Notes: generated by a model from the sequence alone, not told the origin. A DNA stretch of 64,000 nucleotides from Micromonospora sp. CCTCC AA 2012012 (GCF_040499845.1 NZ_CP159342.1:1426001-1490000), one strand, 5' to 3'; shown: positions 17,290-26,491, counted from the first letter of the stretch. Translations and numbers: made by a program.

Positions 17290-18063
17290 TCAGGACGACA
17301 GGGCCAGATCCAGTACGGCGCCGAGCCCGCTGGCCCGACCCGGCTCAGCGGCGGGCAGCACCAGCACCGCGCACCCGGCCGCCGCCGCGCCCGCGTCGGC
17401 CGGCGTGTCACCCACCATCAGCGTGTGCTCCGGGTCGACGCCGAGCAGGCCGCAGGCGCGCAGGAAGATCCCCGGGTCGGGCTTGCAGCGCCCCACCTCG
17501 TACGACAGCGCGTACGCGTCGACCAGGTCGGCCAGCCCCCAGGCGGCGAACAGCGGCCGGATGTCGAAGCCGATGTTGCTGACCACCGCCACCTTCACCC
17601 CGCCCTGCCGCAGCGCCTTGAGCACCGCCTCGGTGTCCGGGTACGGCACCCAGCCGTCGGGGATCAGCAGCCGCTCGTAGAGGGCGTCGGCGAAGCCGTC
17701 GATGCCGGCGTCCACCGTCTCGGCCAGACCCGTGTAGGCCGCCCGGTGGGCGTGCTCGTAGAGATCACGGTCGGCCCACAGCTCGGCCAGCCGGGGCGGC
17801 ACCCGGGCCGGCAGCGGCCCACCGGCCCGCCCGGCGGTGAGCAGCCGGTCGGCCAGCGAGGTGGCCTTCACCCGGTCCAGTTCCACCCCGCACGCCGCGG
17901 CGGCCTGGAGCACCCACTCGCGGGGCTCCTCCACCTGGGCGAGGGTGCCGTGGAAGTCGAAGAGCACCGCCTCCACGGGCCGACGGGACGGGCTCGGGCG
18001 GACGGCGTCGTCGGCGCCGCTCGAGGTGTGGGGCGGTTCGGCATGGTCCGGCACGTCGTGCAC
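17290..18063 (-). CDS. HAD-superfamily hydrolase
   Basis: The 257-residue phosphatase-like protein has motif I as LFDFHGTLAQVE (nucleophile Asp near residue 36), a helical cap (residues about 45-140), motif II in VVSNIGFD, motif III Lys in RCKPDPGIF and motif IV in LMVGDTPADAGAAAAGC. The second Asp of the usual DxD motif I is His here (DFHGT). That residue normally acts as general acid, so the chemistry may differ, but this variant does occur in HAD proteins. The substrate is unknown. It diverges from the helicase gene. Confidence 0.88.
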   Translation of the reverse strand: MHDVPDHAEPPHTSSGADDAVRPSPSRRPVEAVLFDFHGTLAQVEEPREWVLQAAAACGVELDRVKATSLADRLLTAGRAGGPLPARVPPRLAELWADRDLYEHAHRAAYTGLAETVDAGIDGFADALYERLLIPDGWVPYPDTEAVLKALRQGGVKVAVVSNIGFDIRPLFAAWGLADLVDAYALSYEVGRCKPDPGIFLRACGLLGVDPEHTLMVGDTPADAGAAAAGCAVLVLPAAEPGRASGLGAVLDLALSS

Positions 18064-18139
18064 CCTACCGATCCCCTCCGACCTTCCTGCCGGATGGCCT
18101 TACCCGGTGGTCGTCGGACCCAGCGATTAATCTTGAGAC

Positions 18140-20941
18140 ATGTCGAGCCCCGCCGAGCGGTACGCCGCGGCACGCCGCCGGGCCGCGCAGGCCTCCGCCT
18201 TCCCGGCCCTGGACGAATTCGCCCGCGATCTCGGGTTCGACCTGGACGACTTCCAGCGGGAGGCGTGCGAGTCCCTGGAGCGGGGCAGCGGCGTGCTGGT
18301 CTGCGCCCCGACCGGCGCCGGCAAGACCGTGGTCGGCGAGTTCGCCGTACATCTGGCCCTGCGGGGCGCGCCGGGGCAGCCGGCGGCGGCCGACGCTGCG
18401 CCCGGGCCCACGACCCGGCGCAAGTGTTTCTACACCACGCCGATCAAGGCGCTCTCCAACCAGAAGTACCACGACCTCGTCGACCGGTACGGTGCCGAGC
18501 AGGTCGGCCTGCTCACCGGCGACAACGCGATCAACGGCGACGCGCCCGTGGTGGTGATGACCACCGAGGTGCTGCGCAACATGCTCTACGCCGGCTCCAG
18601 CACGTTGCAGGGCCTGGCCTACGTGGTGATGGACGAGGTGCACTATCTCGCCGACCGGTTCCGGGGCGGCGTCTGGGAAGAGGTGATCATCCACCTGCCC
18701 GCCTCGGTCACCCTGGTCTCCCTCTCGGCGACGGTCTCCAACGCCGAGGAGTTCGCCGACTGGCTGGTCACCGTCCGGGGCGAGACCGCGGTGGTGGTCA
18801 GCGAGCACCGGCCGGTGCCGCTGTGGCAGCACATGCTGGTCGGCAAGCGGATGTTCGACCTGTTCCACGACGCCGACGCCGCCCGCAAGCACGACGTCCA
18901 CCCCGAGCTGCTGCGCTACACCCGGGACACGGTGCGTCGGCTGGAGCTGGGGGAGGGGCGCAGCGCCGGCCCCGGCGCCGGACGACGCGGCCCCCGCTGG
19001 CGCGGCCCGCTGCGCCCGGACATCGTCGAGCGGCTCGACCGGGAGAACCTGCTCCCGGCGATCCTGTTCATCTTCAGCCGCGCCGGCTGCCAGGCGGCGG
19101 TGCAGCAGTGCCTCGCCGCCGGCCTGCGCCTCACCTCCGCCGAGGAACGCGCGGAGATCCGCGAGGTGGTCGAGTCGAGGATCACCGCCATCCCCGGCGA
19201 GGACCTCACCGTGCTCGGCTACTGGGAGTGGCTCGACGGCCTGGAGCGCGGCCTCGCCGCCCACCACGCGGGCATGCTGCCGGCCTTCAAGGAGGTCGTC
19301 GAGGAGCTCTTCGTGCGCGGCCTGGTCAAGGCGGTCTTCGCCACCGAGACCCTGGCGCTCGGCATCAACATGCCGGCCCGCTGCGTGGTGCTGGAACGCC
19401 TGGTCAAGTTCAACGGGGAGGCGCACGTCGACCTGACCCCGGGGGAGTACACCCAGCTCACCGGGCGGGCCGGCCGGCGCGGCATCGACGTCGAGGGGCA
19501 CGCCGTCGTGGTCTGGTCGCCGGAGACCGACCCCCGGCACGTGGCCGGCCTGGCCTCCACCCGCACCTATCCGCTGCGGTCCAGCTTCCGGCCGTCGTAC
19601 AACATGGCGGTCAACCTGGTCGGCACGGTCGGCGCGGAGCCGGCCCGGGCGCTGCTGGAGTCCTCGTTCGCGCAGTTCCAGGCGGACCGGTCGGTGGTCG
19701 GCCTGGCCCGGCAGGTGCAGCGCAACACCGAGACGATCGAGGCGTACGGCGCGGAGGCGGCCTGCCACCAGGGCGACTTCGACGAGTACTTCGCGCTGCG
19801 GGTGGCCATCGCCGACCGGGAACGCGCGATCGCCCGGCAGGGGCAGACCCAGCGCAAGGCCGCCGCGGTGGCCTCCCTGGAGCGACTGCGGATCGGTGAC
19901 GTGATCCGGGTGCCGTCGGGGCGGCGGGCCGGTCTCGCGGTGGTGCTCGACCCGGCCACCGGGGGCTTCGGTGAGCCCCGGCCGCTGGTGCTCACCCAGG
20001 ACCGGTGGGCCGGGCGGGTCACCCCCGGCGACTTCACCACCCCGGCCGAGGTGCTGGCCCGGATCCGGGTGCCGAAGCACTTCAACCACCGCTCCCCGGC
20101 CGCCCGGAGGGACCTCGCCGCCGAGGTCAGCGGCACCGGGCTGGACCGGCACGGCGGGCGACGCGGCGGCCGGTCCCGACAGGCCGCCGGGGAGGACCAC
20201 CGGCTCAGCCAGCTCCGCTCCGAGCTGCGCCGGCACCCCTGCCACGCCTGCGCCGAGCGGGAGGAGCACGCCCGCTGGGCGGAGCGCCGGCGTCGGCTGG
20301 AACGCGACACCGAGGAGCTGCGGGAGCGGGTGGCCGGCCGCACCGGCTCCCTGGCCCGGACCTTCGACCGGATCGTCGCGCTGCTCACCGCCCGGGGCTA
20401 CCTCTCCGCCGACGGCGAGGTCACCGACGCCGGCCGGATGCTCGGCCGGATCTGGACCGAGGCGGACCTGCTGGTCGCCGAGTGCCTGCGCCGGGGGGTC
20501 TGGGACGGGCTCTCCCCGGCCGAGCTGGCCGCCGCCGTCTCCGTGGTGGTCTTCGAGGCCCGCCGGGACGTCGACGAGCGGGCGTCGCTGCCGCGCGGCC
20601 CGGTCTCCGAGGCGGTCGAGGCGACCCTCAAGCTCTGGGGGGAGATCGAGGCGGACGAGGCGGCCCGGGGCCTCACCGTCACCCGCGAGCCGGACCTCGG
20701 CTTCGCCTGGCCGATCTATCGCTGGGCGAAGGGCGAGACCCTGGCGAAGGTGCTCGCGAGCGGACACCAGATCGACGGGGAGATGCCGGCCGGGGACTTC
20801 GTCCGCTGGTCCCGGCAGGTCGTCGACCTGCTCGGTCAGCTCGCCGACTCCGGCGGCGCCTCGGCCGAGCTGCGCGCCACCGCGCGGCAGGCCATCGGGA
20901 CCGTCAACCGGGGTGTGCTGGCCTACCACGCCACCGCCTGA
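18140..20941 (+). CDS. helY: Ski2-like DEAD/DEAH-box RNA helicase, HelY family
   Basis: This 933-residue superfamily-2 helicase has two RecA domains. Motif I is APTGAGKTVVGEFAV near residue 56 and motif II is VVMDEVHYLADRFRGGVWEE near residue 160. Motif III is SLSATVSNAEEFADW. Motifs IV-VI include LAAHHAGMLPAFKEVVEELF, ETLALGINMPAR and QLTGRAGRRGID. An rRNA-processing-arch-like middle and a C-terminal DSHCT domain (residues about 760-930) follow, as in Mtr4/Ski2 and mycobacterial HelY. It likely unwinds structured RNA in the cytoplasm. It sits 13 kb from tatC, whereas in many actinobacteria it is adjacent. A hairpin terminator follows. Confidence 0.93.
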   Translation: MSSPAERYAAARRRAAQASAFPALDEFARDLGFDLDDFQREACESLERGSGVLVCAPTGAGKTVVGEFAVHLALRGAPGQPAAADAAPGPTTRRKCFYTTPIKALSNQKYHDLVDRYGAEQVGLLTGDNAINGDAPVVVMTTEVLRNMLYAGSSTLQGLAYVVMDEVHYLADRFRGGVWEEVIIHLPASVTLVSLSATVSNAEEFADWLVTVRGETAVVVSEHRPVPLWQHMLVGKRMFDLFHDADAARKHDVHPELLRYTRDTVRRLELGEGRSAGPGAGRRGPRWRGPLRPDIVERLDRENLLPAILFIFSRAGCQAAVQQCLAAGLRLTSAEERAEIREVVESRITAIPGEDLTVLGYWEWLDGLERGLAAHHAGMLPAFKEVVEELFVRGLVKAVFATETLALGINMPARCVVLERLVKFNGEAHVDLTPGEYTQLTGRAGRRGIDVEGHAVVVWSPETDPRHVAGLASTRTYPLRSSFRPSYNMAVNLVGTVGAEPARALLESSFAQFQADRSVVGLARQVQRNTETIEAYGAEAACHQGDFDEYFALRVAIADRERAIARQGQTQRKAAAVASLERLRIGDVIRVPSGRRAGLAVVLDPATGGFGEPRPLVLTQDRWAGRVTPGDFTTPAEVLARIRVPKHFNHRSPAARRDLAAEVSGTGLDRHGGRRGGRSRQAAGEDHRLSQLRSELRRHPCHACAEREEHARWAERRRRLERDTEELRERVAGRTGSLARTFDRIVALLTARGYLSADGEVTDAGRMLGRIWTEADLLVAECLRRGVWDGLSPAELAAAVSVVVFEARRDVDERASLPRGPVSEAVEATLKLWGEIEADEAARGLTVTREPDLGFAWPIYRWAKGETLAKVLASGHQIDGEMPAGDFVRWSRQVVDLLGQLADSGGASAELRATARQAIGTVNRGVLAYHATA

Positions 20942-20996
20942 TCATCACTTTCGGTCACCTACCGCCGAGAATCGACGCATCGGAACGTCACCGCCA

Positions 20997-21027
20997 CGGC
21001 ACCCCCCGGATTTCCCGGGGGGTGCCG
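20997..21027 (+). terminator. Hairpin terminator after the helicase gene
   Basis: A 13-bp stem (CGGCACCCCCCGG and its complement) with a short ATTT-C loop lies 56 bp after the stop. Confidence 0.75.
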
Positions 21028-21107
21028 TCGTGCCTGTTCAGGGCCTCCACGATCATGGCGAGGGCGCACTTGTTACGCGCCGGTAGCTCTTTGGGGGAAA
21101 GGCCGTC

Positions 21108-21992
21108 ATGGCGGAAATCAATCACTTTGAGTACGGGTGGATCACGCCCGCGCTCAGCTACGCGCTCTCGGTGCTCGGCTCGGCCCTCGGGCTGGTCTGC
21201 GCCGGCCGGATCCGGACCGCCACCACCGGCGGGCAGCGGGCCCGGTGGGGGCTGCTCGCCGCCTGGGCGCTCGGCGGCACGGCCATCTGGGCGATGCACT
21301 TCATGGCGATGCTCGGCTTCGCCGTCCAGGGCACCCGGATCCGCTACGACGTGCCGATCACCGCGGCCAGCACGGCGATCGCCGTCGCGGCCGTCGGCAT
21401 CGGCCTGGCCATCGTCGGCACCGGCCGGCTCTCGGTGGTCCGGCTCCTCGCCGGTGGGCTCTTCACCGGCCTCGGCGTGGCCGCCATGCACTACACCGGC
21501 ATGGCCGCGATGCGGCTGGACGGCACCCTCGCCTACGACCCCACCCGGGTGGCCCTGTCGGTGCTCATCGCGGTGGTCGCCGCGACGGTGGCGCTCTGGC
21601 TGTCGATGACCGTCCGGCGCGGCCTCGCCATCGCCGCCTCCGCGCTGGTCATGGGCATCGCCGTCAACGGGATGCACTTCACCGGCATGAGCGCGCTGTC
21701 GGTGCACGTGCACGACCGGCAGGGCGAGCTGGCCGGCACCGAGGTCAGCGGCCTGCTGGTGCCGATCGTGCTGGCCGTGGTCTTCGGTGTGGTCGGGCTG
21801 GTCTACGCGCTGCTCGCCGCGCCGACCGAGGACGACCTGGCCGGGGCGGCGTACCTCGACGCGCGGCGGAGCCCGGAGCACAGCCGTCCGACGCCGGAGC
21901 CGACGCCGGACCCGGTGGGCCTGCGCGGGCGGACCACCCTCGGCTCGCCGGGCACGCCCTTCCCGTCCCGGCGCGACACGTCGTCCCGCTGA
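21108..21992 (+). CDS. MHYT-domain membrane sensor protein
   Basis: The 294-residue integral membrane protein carries three copies of the metal-binding MHYT-type motif: AMHFMAM (about residue 64), AMHYTGM (about 126) and GMHFTGM (about 187). Seven or so helices span residues 10-235. The MHYT domain is thought to bind copper and sense oxygen, CO or NO. Here it has no attached GGDEF, EAL or kinase output domain; the C-terminal 60 residues are a Pro/Arg/Thr-rich cytoplasmic tail. The ATG follows GGGGGAAAGG. No partner gene is obvious nearby. Confidence 0.9.
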   Translation: MAEINHFEYGWITPALSYALSVLGSALGLVCAGRIRTATTGGQRARWGLLAAWALGGTAIWAMHFMAMLGFAVQGTRIRYDVPITAASTAIAVAAVGIGLAIVGTGRLSVVRLLAGGLFTGLGVAAMHYTGMAAMRLDGTLAYDPTRVALSVLIAVVAATVALWLSMTVRRGLAIAASALVMGIAVNGMHFTGMSALSVHVHDRQGELAGTEVSGLLVPIVLAVVFGVVGLVYALLAAPTEDDLAGAAYLDARRSPEHSRPTPEPTPDPVGLRGRTTLGSPGTPFPSRRDTSSR

Positions 21993-22010
21993 CGGCCGCG
22001 TCGCCGCGGC

Positions 22011-22107
22011 GCCGGCCCGACCGGGTCGGACGGTGCTGAACTCAGAGTCGCCGGCCCGACCGGGTCGGCCTGTTCTGAACTCAGAGTCGCCGGCCCGACC
22101 GGGTCGG
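22011..22107. repeat. 39-bp tandem repeat, two and a half copies
   Basis: A 19-bp GC-rich segment (GCCGGCCCGACCGGGTCGG) occurs at 22011, 22050 and 22089, exactly 39 bp apart. CTGAACTCAGAGTC lies between copies. Each copy contains the palindromic CCGACC/GGTCGG and can fold. It sits between the MHYT gene and the convergent exonuclease gene and may act as a terminator array. Confidence 0.85.
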
Positions 22108-22118
22108 CCGACTCCCAC

Positions 22119-23039
22119 TCAGTCCCGGGTGGCGAGGGCGTCGACGAGGCGGCGGCAGGAGCCGGCCAGGTTCCACTGCTCGGCCAGCTCCAGCAACCGG
22201 TCCGGGTCCGCCGGCGCCGTCGGCAGCGCGGTGGGCAGCGGCGGCAGCGGCACGTCGGTGGCGACCCGGACCACCTTCGGCGCGACGGCCAGATAGTCCC
22301 GGGCCGCGTCCAGCTTGGCCCGCAGCCCGGGGGCGAACCCGGACGTCGGGTCGTCGAGCGCGTCGAGGATGCCGGCGAGGCCGCCGTACCGGTCGATCAG
22401 CCGGGCGGCGGTCTTCTCGCCCACCCCGGGCACCCCGGGCAGCCCGTCGCTCGGGTCGCCGCGCAGCGCCGCGAAGTCGGCGTACCGGTCGGCGGGGACG
22501 CCGTACCGGGCCCGGACCGCGGCGTCGTCGCAGTCGTCCAGCTTCGCCACGCCCCGGCCGACGTAGAGCAGCCGCACCCGGCGGGTGTCGTCGATCAGCT
22601 GGAACAGGTCGCGGTCGCCGGAGACCACCTCGACCGGGCCGGGCTGGGTCACCGAGAGCGTGCCGAGCACGTCGTCGGCCTCGTAGCCGGTGGCGCCGAC
22701 GGCGGTGACGCCGATCGCGGCGAGGACCTCCAGGATCATCGGCACCTGGGGGGAGAGCGTGTCGGGCACCACCTCGCCGCCCTCCGGCGCGACCCGGTGC
22801 GCCTTGTACGACGGCAGCAGCTCCACCCGCCAGGCCGGCCGCCAGTCGTGGTCGAGCGCGCAGACCATCCGGTCCGGCCGACGGGTGCGGACGAGCTGGG
22901 CCAGCATGTCGAGGAAGCCGCGGACGGCGTTGACGGGCTGGCCCGCCGCCGTCCGCGCGGCCGACTCGGGAATGCCGAAGTAGGCCCGGAAATAGAGGCT
23001 GGGGGCGTCGATCAGCAGGATCGGGGGTTGCTCTGCCAC
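22119..23039 (-). CDS. 5'-3' exonuclease (Pol I N-terminal-domain type, FEN-like)
   Basis: This 306-residue protein is a stand-alone version of the 5'-3' exonuclease domain of DNA polymerase I. Conserved acidic metal ligands are visible in LLIDAPSLYFRAYFG, CALDHDW, TGYEADDVLGTL and VVSGDRDLFQLID, and a helix-hairpin-helix block reads GLPGVPGVGEKTAARLIDRYGG. It likely removes RNA primers or flaps. The GTG at 23039 fits the family N-terminus (AEQPPILLIDAPS); an ATG at 23084 would add 15 residues. Its location near the helY gene matches the gene order of mycobacteria. Confidence 0.9.
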   Translation of the reverse strand: MAEQPPILLIDAPSLYFRAYFGIPESAARTAAGQPVNAVRGFLDMLAQLVRTRRPDRMVCALDHDWRPAWRVELLPSYKAHRVAPEGGEVVPDTLSPQVPMILEVLAAIGVTAVGATGYEADDVLGTLSVTQPGPVEVVSGDRDLFQLIDDTRRVRLLYVGRGVAKLDDCDDAAVRARYGVPADRYADFAALRGDPSDGLPGVPGVGEKTAARLIDRYGGLAGILDALDDPTSGFAPGLRAKLDAARDYLAVAPKVVRVATDVPLPPLPTALPTAPADPDRLLELAEQWNLAGSCRRLVDALATRD

Positions 23040-23152
23040 GCCGACAGCCTGGCACAGCGGTACGACGTCGTGGGGGACCGGCACGGCCCGGTCCAGGCTG
23101 GTGGCGGGGCGGCGGTCCCCCGTCCGGCGGGTGACCCGGGCAGACTGCGGGG

Positions 23153-24226
23153 ATGACGTTCGTACCCGGGTTGGTCCTCGCCCGGCGCTTCCACGACGAG
23201 GTGCTGGCCCCGCTGCTGGCCCGGCGCCGGCCCGGGCTGCGGTACGCGGCCGGCCTGCTCGACGGCGGCTCGGAGCTGCTCGGCCTGGACACCGCGCGTT
23301 CCACCGACCACGACTGGGGTCCCCGGGCGCTGCTCCTGGTCGACGACCCGGCCGAGGTGGCCCCGCTGCTCAGGCTGCTGGACGCGGAGCTGCCGGCCCG
23401 GTTCCTCGACTGGCCGACCCGGTTCCGGGGTGGGCCGGAGGTCCGCCTCGGTGTCGCCGACCCGGCCGGTGAGCGGCACGGGGTGCAGGTGGCCGAGCTG
23501 GGCGGTTGGCTGCGCGACCGGCTCGGCTTCGACCCGCGTGGCGGGGTGGGGACGGCGGACTGGCTGGCCACGCCCACCCAGCGGCTGGCCGAGCTGACCG
23601 GGGGCGCGGTCTTCCACGACGGTCTCGGCGGGGCGCTGCACACCGTCCGGGCCCGCCTGGCCTGGTATCCGGACGACGTGTGGCGGCACGTGCTGGCCGC
23701 CGCGTGGGCCCGCGTCGCGCAGGCCGAGCACCTGGTCGGACGTTGCGCGGAGGTGGGTGACGAGCTGGGCAGCCGGGTGGTCGCCGCCGGGGTCGCCCGG
23801 GACCTGATGCGGCTGGGGCTGCTGCTGCACCGCCGCTGGCCCCCGTACGCCAAGTGGCTCGGCACGGTCTTCGCCGGCCTGCCCGCGGCCGGGCCGGTGG
23901 TCGCGGCGCTGGTCGACGCCCTCGGCCCCGCCGGCTGGGCGGACCGGCAGGCCGGCCTGGTCCGGGCCCTGGAGACGGTCGCCGGCTGGACCAACGACAC
24001 CGGCCTGGCCGAGGCGGTCGACCCGACGGCCCGCCCCTTCCACCAGCGGCCCTTCCTGGTGCTCGACGCCGGCCGGTTCGCCGCCGCGCTGCGGGCCGGG
24101 ATCACCGACCCGGTGCTGCGGGCCCGGCCGCCGCTCGGGGCGGTCGACCAGTACGTCGACAGCGTCGACGTGCTCACCCACCCCGAGCGGGTCCGTCGGG
24201 TGGCCGGGGCCCTGCCGCCCGGGTGA
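23153..24226 (+). CDS. DUF4037-type nucleotidyltransferase-like protein
   Basis: The 357-residue soluble protein starts TFVPGLVLARRFHDEVLAPLL and has GGSELLGLDTARSTDHDWGPRALLLV near residue 38. This resembles a nucleotidyltransferase GS...DxD region (Asp-His-Asp pair). Later blocks HTVRARLAWYPDDVWRHVLAAAW and ARPFHQRPFLVLDAGRFAAAL are typical of the DUF4037 family. No experimentally known role is available to me. The fold suggests nucleotide transfer to a small molecule or RNA. Confidence 0.8.
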   Translation: MTFVPGLVLARRFHDEVLAPLLARRRPGLRYAAGLLDGGSELLGLDTARSTDHDWGPRALLLVDDPAEVAPLLRLLDAELPARFLDWPTRFRGGPEVRLGVADPAGERHGVQVAELGGWLRDRLGFDPRGGVGTADWLATPTQRLAELTGGAVFHDGLGGALHTVRARLAWYPDDVWRHVLAAAWARVAQAEHLVGRCAEVGDELGSRVVAAGVARDLMRLGLLLHRRWPPYAKWLGTVFAGLPAAGPVVAALVDALGPAGWADRQAGLVRALETVAGWTNDTGLAEAVDPTARPFHQRPFLVLDAGRFAAALRAGITDPVLRARPPLGAVDQYVDSVDVLTHPERVRRVAGALPPG

Positions 24227-24245
24227 GGGCGGTCCGCGGGGTCGG

Positions 24246-25505
24246 TCAGCCGACCGGCGCGGGCACCGGGGGCGGCCCGTCGACCCGCAGGTCGGTGAGG
24301 TCGCGCAGGCGCCGCACGGGGGACAGCAGCAGGGCCAGCGGGGCGAGCGCCGCCGCGCCGGCGAAGAGCAGCAGGGTGACCCGGGTGCCGACGACCCCGG
24401 CGAGGGCACCGGCGACCAGGCCGCCGACCGGGATCGCGCCCCAGGAGACGAACCGGACGGTGGCCATCACCCGGGAGAGCAGCTCGGGCGGGCTGGCGGT
24501 CTGCCGGTAGGTGCGGGTGGTGACGCTCAGCACCACCACCCCGCCGGCGAAGGCCACGTTGCCGGCGGCGAACGCCAGGTAGGCCGGCCAGCCCACCCCG
24601 AGCGGGACGACGGCCGCGCCGAGGACGGCGACCGCGCAGGCGACCAGCAGCGAGCGTGCGGTGCCCCACCGGCCGGTGATCCACGGCGTCAGCGCCGCGC
24701 CGAGCACGGAACCGACGCCCTCGACCGCGAGCAGCACGCCGACCAGGGCGGCCGGGGCGTGCAGCTCCCGGACCAGGTGGAGCGGATAGACGGCGAGCTG
24801 CGCCCCGCAGACGACGTTGACCGCCGTGGCGGCCCACATCGTCGGGCCCAGCACCGGATGGCGGGTGACGTAGCGCCAGCCCTCCCCGATCAGCTCCCGG
24901 ACCGGGGGCCACCGGTCGGGGGCGTCGACCCGGCGGGCGGGCAGCGAGCGCAGCAGCGCCGCCGAGACGAGGTAGCCGGCCGCGTCGACCAGCACCGTCG
25001 GGACCGCGCCGAGGGCCTGCGCCGCCAGCCCGCCCAGGGACGGCCCGCTGAGCTGGGTGGCGGCATGCGTGGCGGAGGTGAGGCTGTTGCGGGCGTGCAG
25101 CTGCTCGCGGGCGACGATCTCCGGGAGGAAAGTGGCGTTGGCGACGTCGAAGAGCACGGTGGCGAAGCCCACCACCAGCGCCACGACCACGAGCTGGGCG
25201 ACGCTCAACCAACCCCACCACCAGGCCAGCGGAACGGACGCGATCGCCCCGGCGCGGGCCAGGTCGGCGCCGACCTGCGCGCCGCGCAGCGGCAGCCGCT
25301 GCACGATCACCCCGGCGGGCAGCCCGATCACCAGCCAGGCGGCGAAGCTCGCCGCGGTGATCAGGCCCATCTCGAAGGCGCTCGCGTCGAGCACGGTCAG
25401 TGCGGTCAGCGGCAGCGCCACGGCGCCGACCGCCGACCCGACCGAGCTGGTCGTGCCGGCGGCCCACCATCGCCAGAACACCCCGGCTCCCTGAACGACG
25501 GCCAT
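24246..25505 (-). CDS. MFS transporter (enterobactin exporter/MefA-like)
   Basis: This 419-residue protein has twelve hydrophobic helices of the major facilitator family. The start FWRWWAAGTTSSVGSAVGAVALPLTALTVL and middle DVANATFLPEIVAREQLHARNSL match the proton-driven drug or siderophore exporters of the MefA/EntS type. The ATG at 25505 is preferred because the longer open frame covers the divergent promoter and operator. It diverges from an HxlR-family fusion gene, whose product probably represses it through the palindrome between them. Confidence 0.88.
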   Translation of the reverse strand: MAVVQGAGVFWRWWAAGTTSSVGSAVGAVALPLTALTVLDASAFEMGLITAASFAAWLVIGLPAGVIVQRLPLRGAQVGADLARAGAIASVPLAWWWGWLSVAQLVVVALVVGFATVLFDVANATFLPEIVAREQLHARNSLTSATHAATQLSGPSLGGLAAQALGAVPTVLVDAAGYLVSAALLRSLPARRVDAPDRWPPVRELIGEGWRYVTRHPVLGPTMWAATAVNVVCGAQLAVYPLHLVRELHAPAALVGVLLAVEGVGSVLGAALTPWITGRWGTARSLLVACAVAVLGAAVVPLGVGWPAYLAFAAGNVAFAGGVVVLSVTTRTYRQTASPPELLSRVMATVRFVSWGAIPVGGLVAGALAGVVGTRVTLLLFAGAAALAPLALLLSPVRRLRDLTDLRVDGPPPVPAPVG

Positions 25506-25536
25506 GCCGCCCACCCCCGTACGCGCGAGCCAGTGA

Positions 25537-25551
25537 GTTCCAATCTGGAAC
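25537..25551. promoter_or_regulatory. Operator candidate between the MFS and HxlR genes
   Basis: GTTCCA-ATC-TGGAAC is a perfect 6-bp inverted repeat centred in the 86-bp divergent region. Two bases further, GACTATAGTC (25553-25562) is another palindrome containing a TATAGT -10-like hexamer for the HxlR gene. A repressor bound here would cover both promoters. Confidence 0.6.
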
Positions 25552-25591
25552 GGACTATAGTCGGCGGGACGGGTCGAGCGGGAGGTGGGAC

Positions 25592-26491
25592 GTGCGACGG
25601 GCCGACCTCGGCGACGCGGACTGTGGCATCGCGCAGGCACTCGGCGTGCTCGGCGACTGGTGGACCGTGCTGATCGTCCGCGAGGTCGCCGGAGGCACCA
25701 CCCGGTTCGACGCCCTCCAGCGGGAGCTGGGCGTGAGCCGGCGCGCCCTGACCGAGCGGCTCGGCGCGCTGGTGGCGAACGGGGTGCTGCGCCGTGAGCC
25801 GTACTCGCGGCATCCGCCGCGCCACGACTACCTGCTCACCGCGAAGGGCGAGGGGCTGCTGCCGGTGCTGGTCGCGCTCCAGGACTGGGGCACCCGGCAC
25901 GTGCTGGGCCAGGGTGACCTCACCGCCACCGCCGAACCCGGCTCCGCCGAGGCGCGCCGGGTGCACGGTCTCGTCGGGCGCCGGCTCCCCCCGGTGCTGC
26001 TGCCCCGGCACGACGGCGGCGCGGAGCCACCGGCCGGGACCGGCCGATGGACCGTGCTGTACCTCTTCCCGGGGGCGTTCGCCCCCGCCGCCCAGGGCCT
26101 CCCACCGGGCTGGGCGGACATTCCCGGCGCCGTCGGGTGCACGCTGGAATCCCGGACGTACGCCGACCGGCACGCCCGCTTCAGGGACGCCGGTGCGGAG
26201 GTACGCGGGGTGAGCACCCAGCGCCCCGACCAGCTCGCCGCCTTCGCCGCGCACGCCCGACTGCCCTACCCGCTCCTGTCCGACCAGGACGGCCGGCTCG
26301 CCGCCGGGCTGCTCCTGCCGACCTTCCGGGCCGGCGGGGTGGACCGGTTCAAGCGGCTCACCCTGCTGGTGGACCCGGAGACGGTGATCCGGGAGGTGCA
26401 GTTCCCGGTCACCGACCCGGCCGGCTCGGTGGACGAGATGCTCGACCTGGTCCGGCGCCGGTCCCGCCCTCAGGCGGGCGCGACGAAGTAG
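25592..26491 (+). CDS. HxlR-family regulator fused to a peroxiredoxin domain
   Basis: The first 115 residues are a winged-helix HxlR domain (CGIAQALGVLGDWWTVLIVREVAGGTTRF, then SRRALTERLGALVANGVL and RHDYLLTAKG). Residues about 150-290 form a thioredoxin-fold AhpC/TSA-like domain: VLYLFPGAF, the probable peroxidatic Cys in GAVGCTLES near residue 190, then VRGVSTQ, PYPLLSDQDG and RLTLLVDPE. HxlR proteins often sense redox or electrophile stress through a Cys. The only other Cys is near the N-terminus (CGIAQ), so the fusion may be a redox sensor with its own peroxidase. The GTG start follows GGAGG. Confidence 0.88.
   Translation: MRRADLGDADCGIAQALGVLGDWWTVLIVREVAGGTTRFDALQRELGVSRRALTERLGALVANGVLRREPYSRHPPRHDYLLTAKGEGLLPVLVALQDWGTRHVLGQGDLTATAEPGSAEARRVHGLVGRRLPPVLLPRHDGGAEPPAGTGRWTVLYLFPGAFAPAAQGLPPGWADIPGAVGCTLESRTYADRHARFRDAGAEVRGVSTQRPDQLAAFAAHARLPYPLLSDQDGRLAAGLLLPTFRAGGVDRFKRLTLLVDPETVIREVQFPVTDPAGSVDEMLDLVRRRSRPQAGATK

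Noticed and set aside
22011-22107. CRISPR array
   Set aside because: There are only three copies, the intervening bases are almost identical rather than unique spacers, and no cas gene is nearby.
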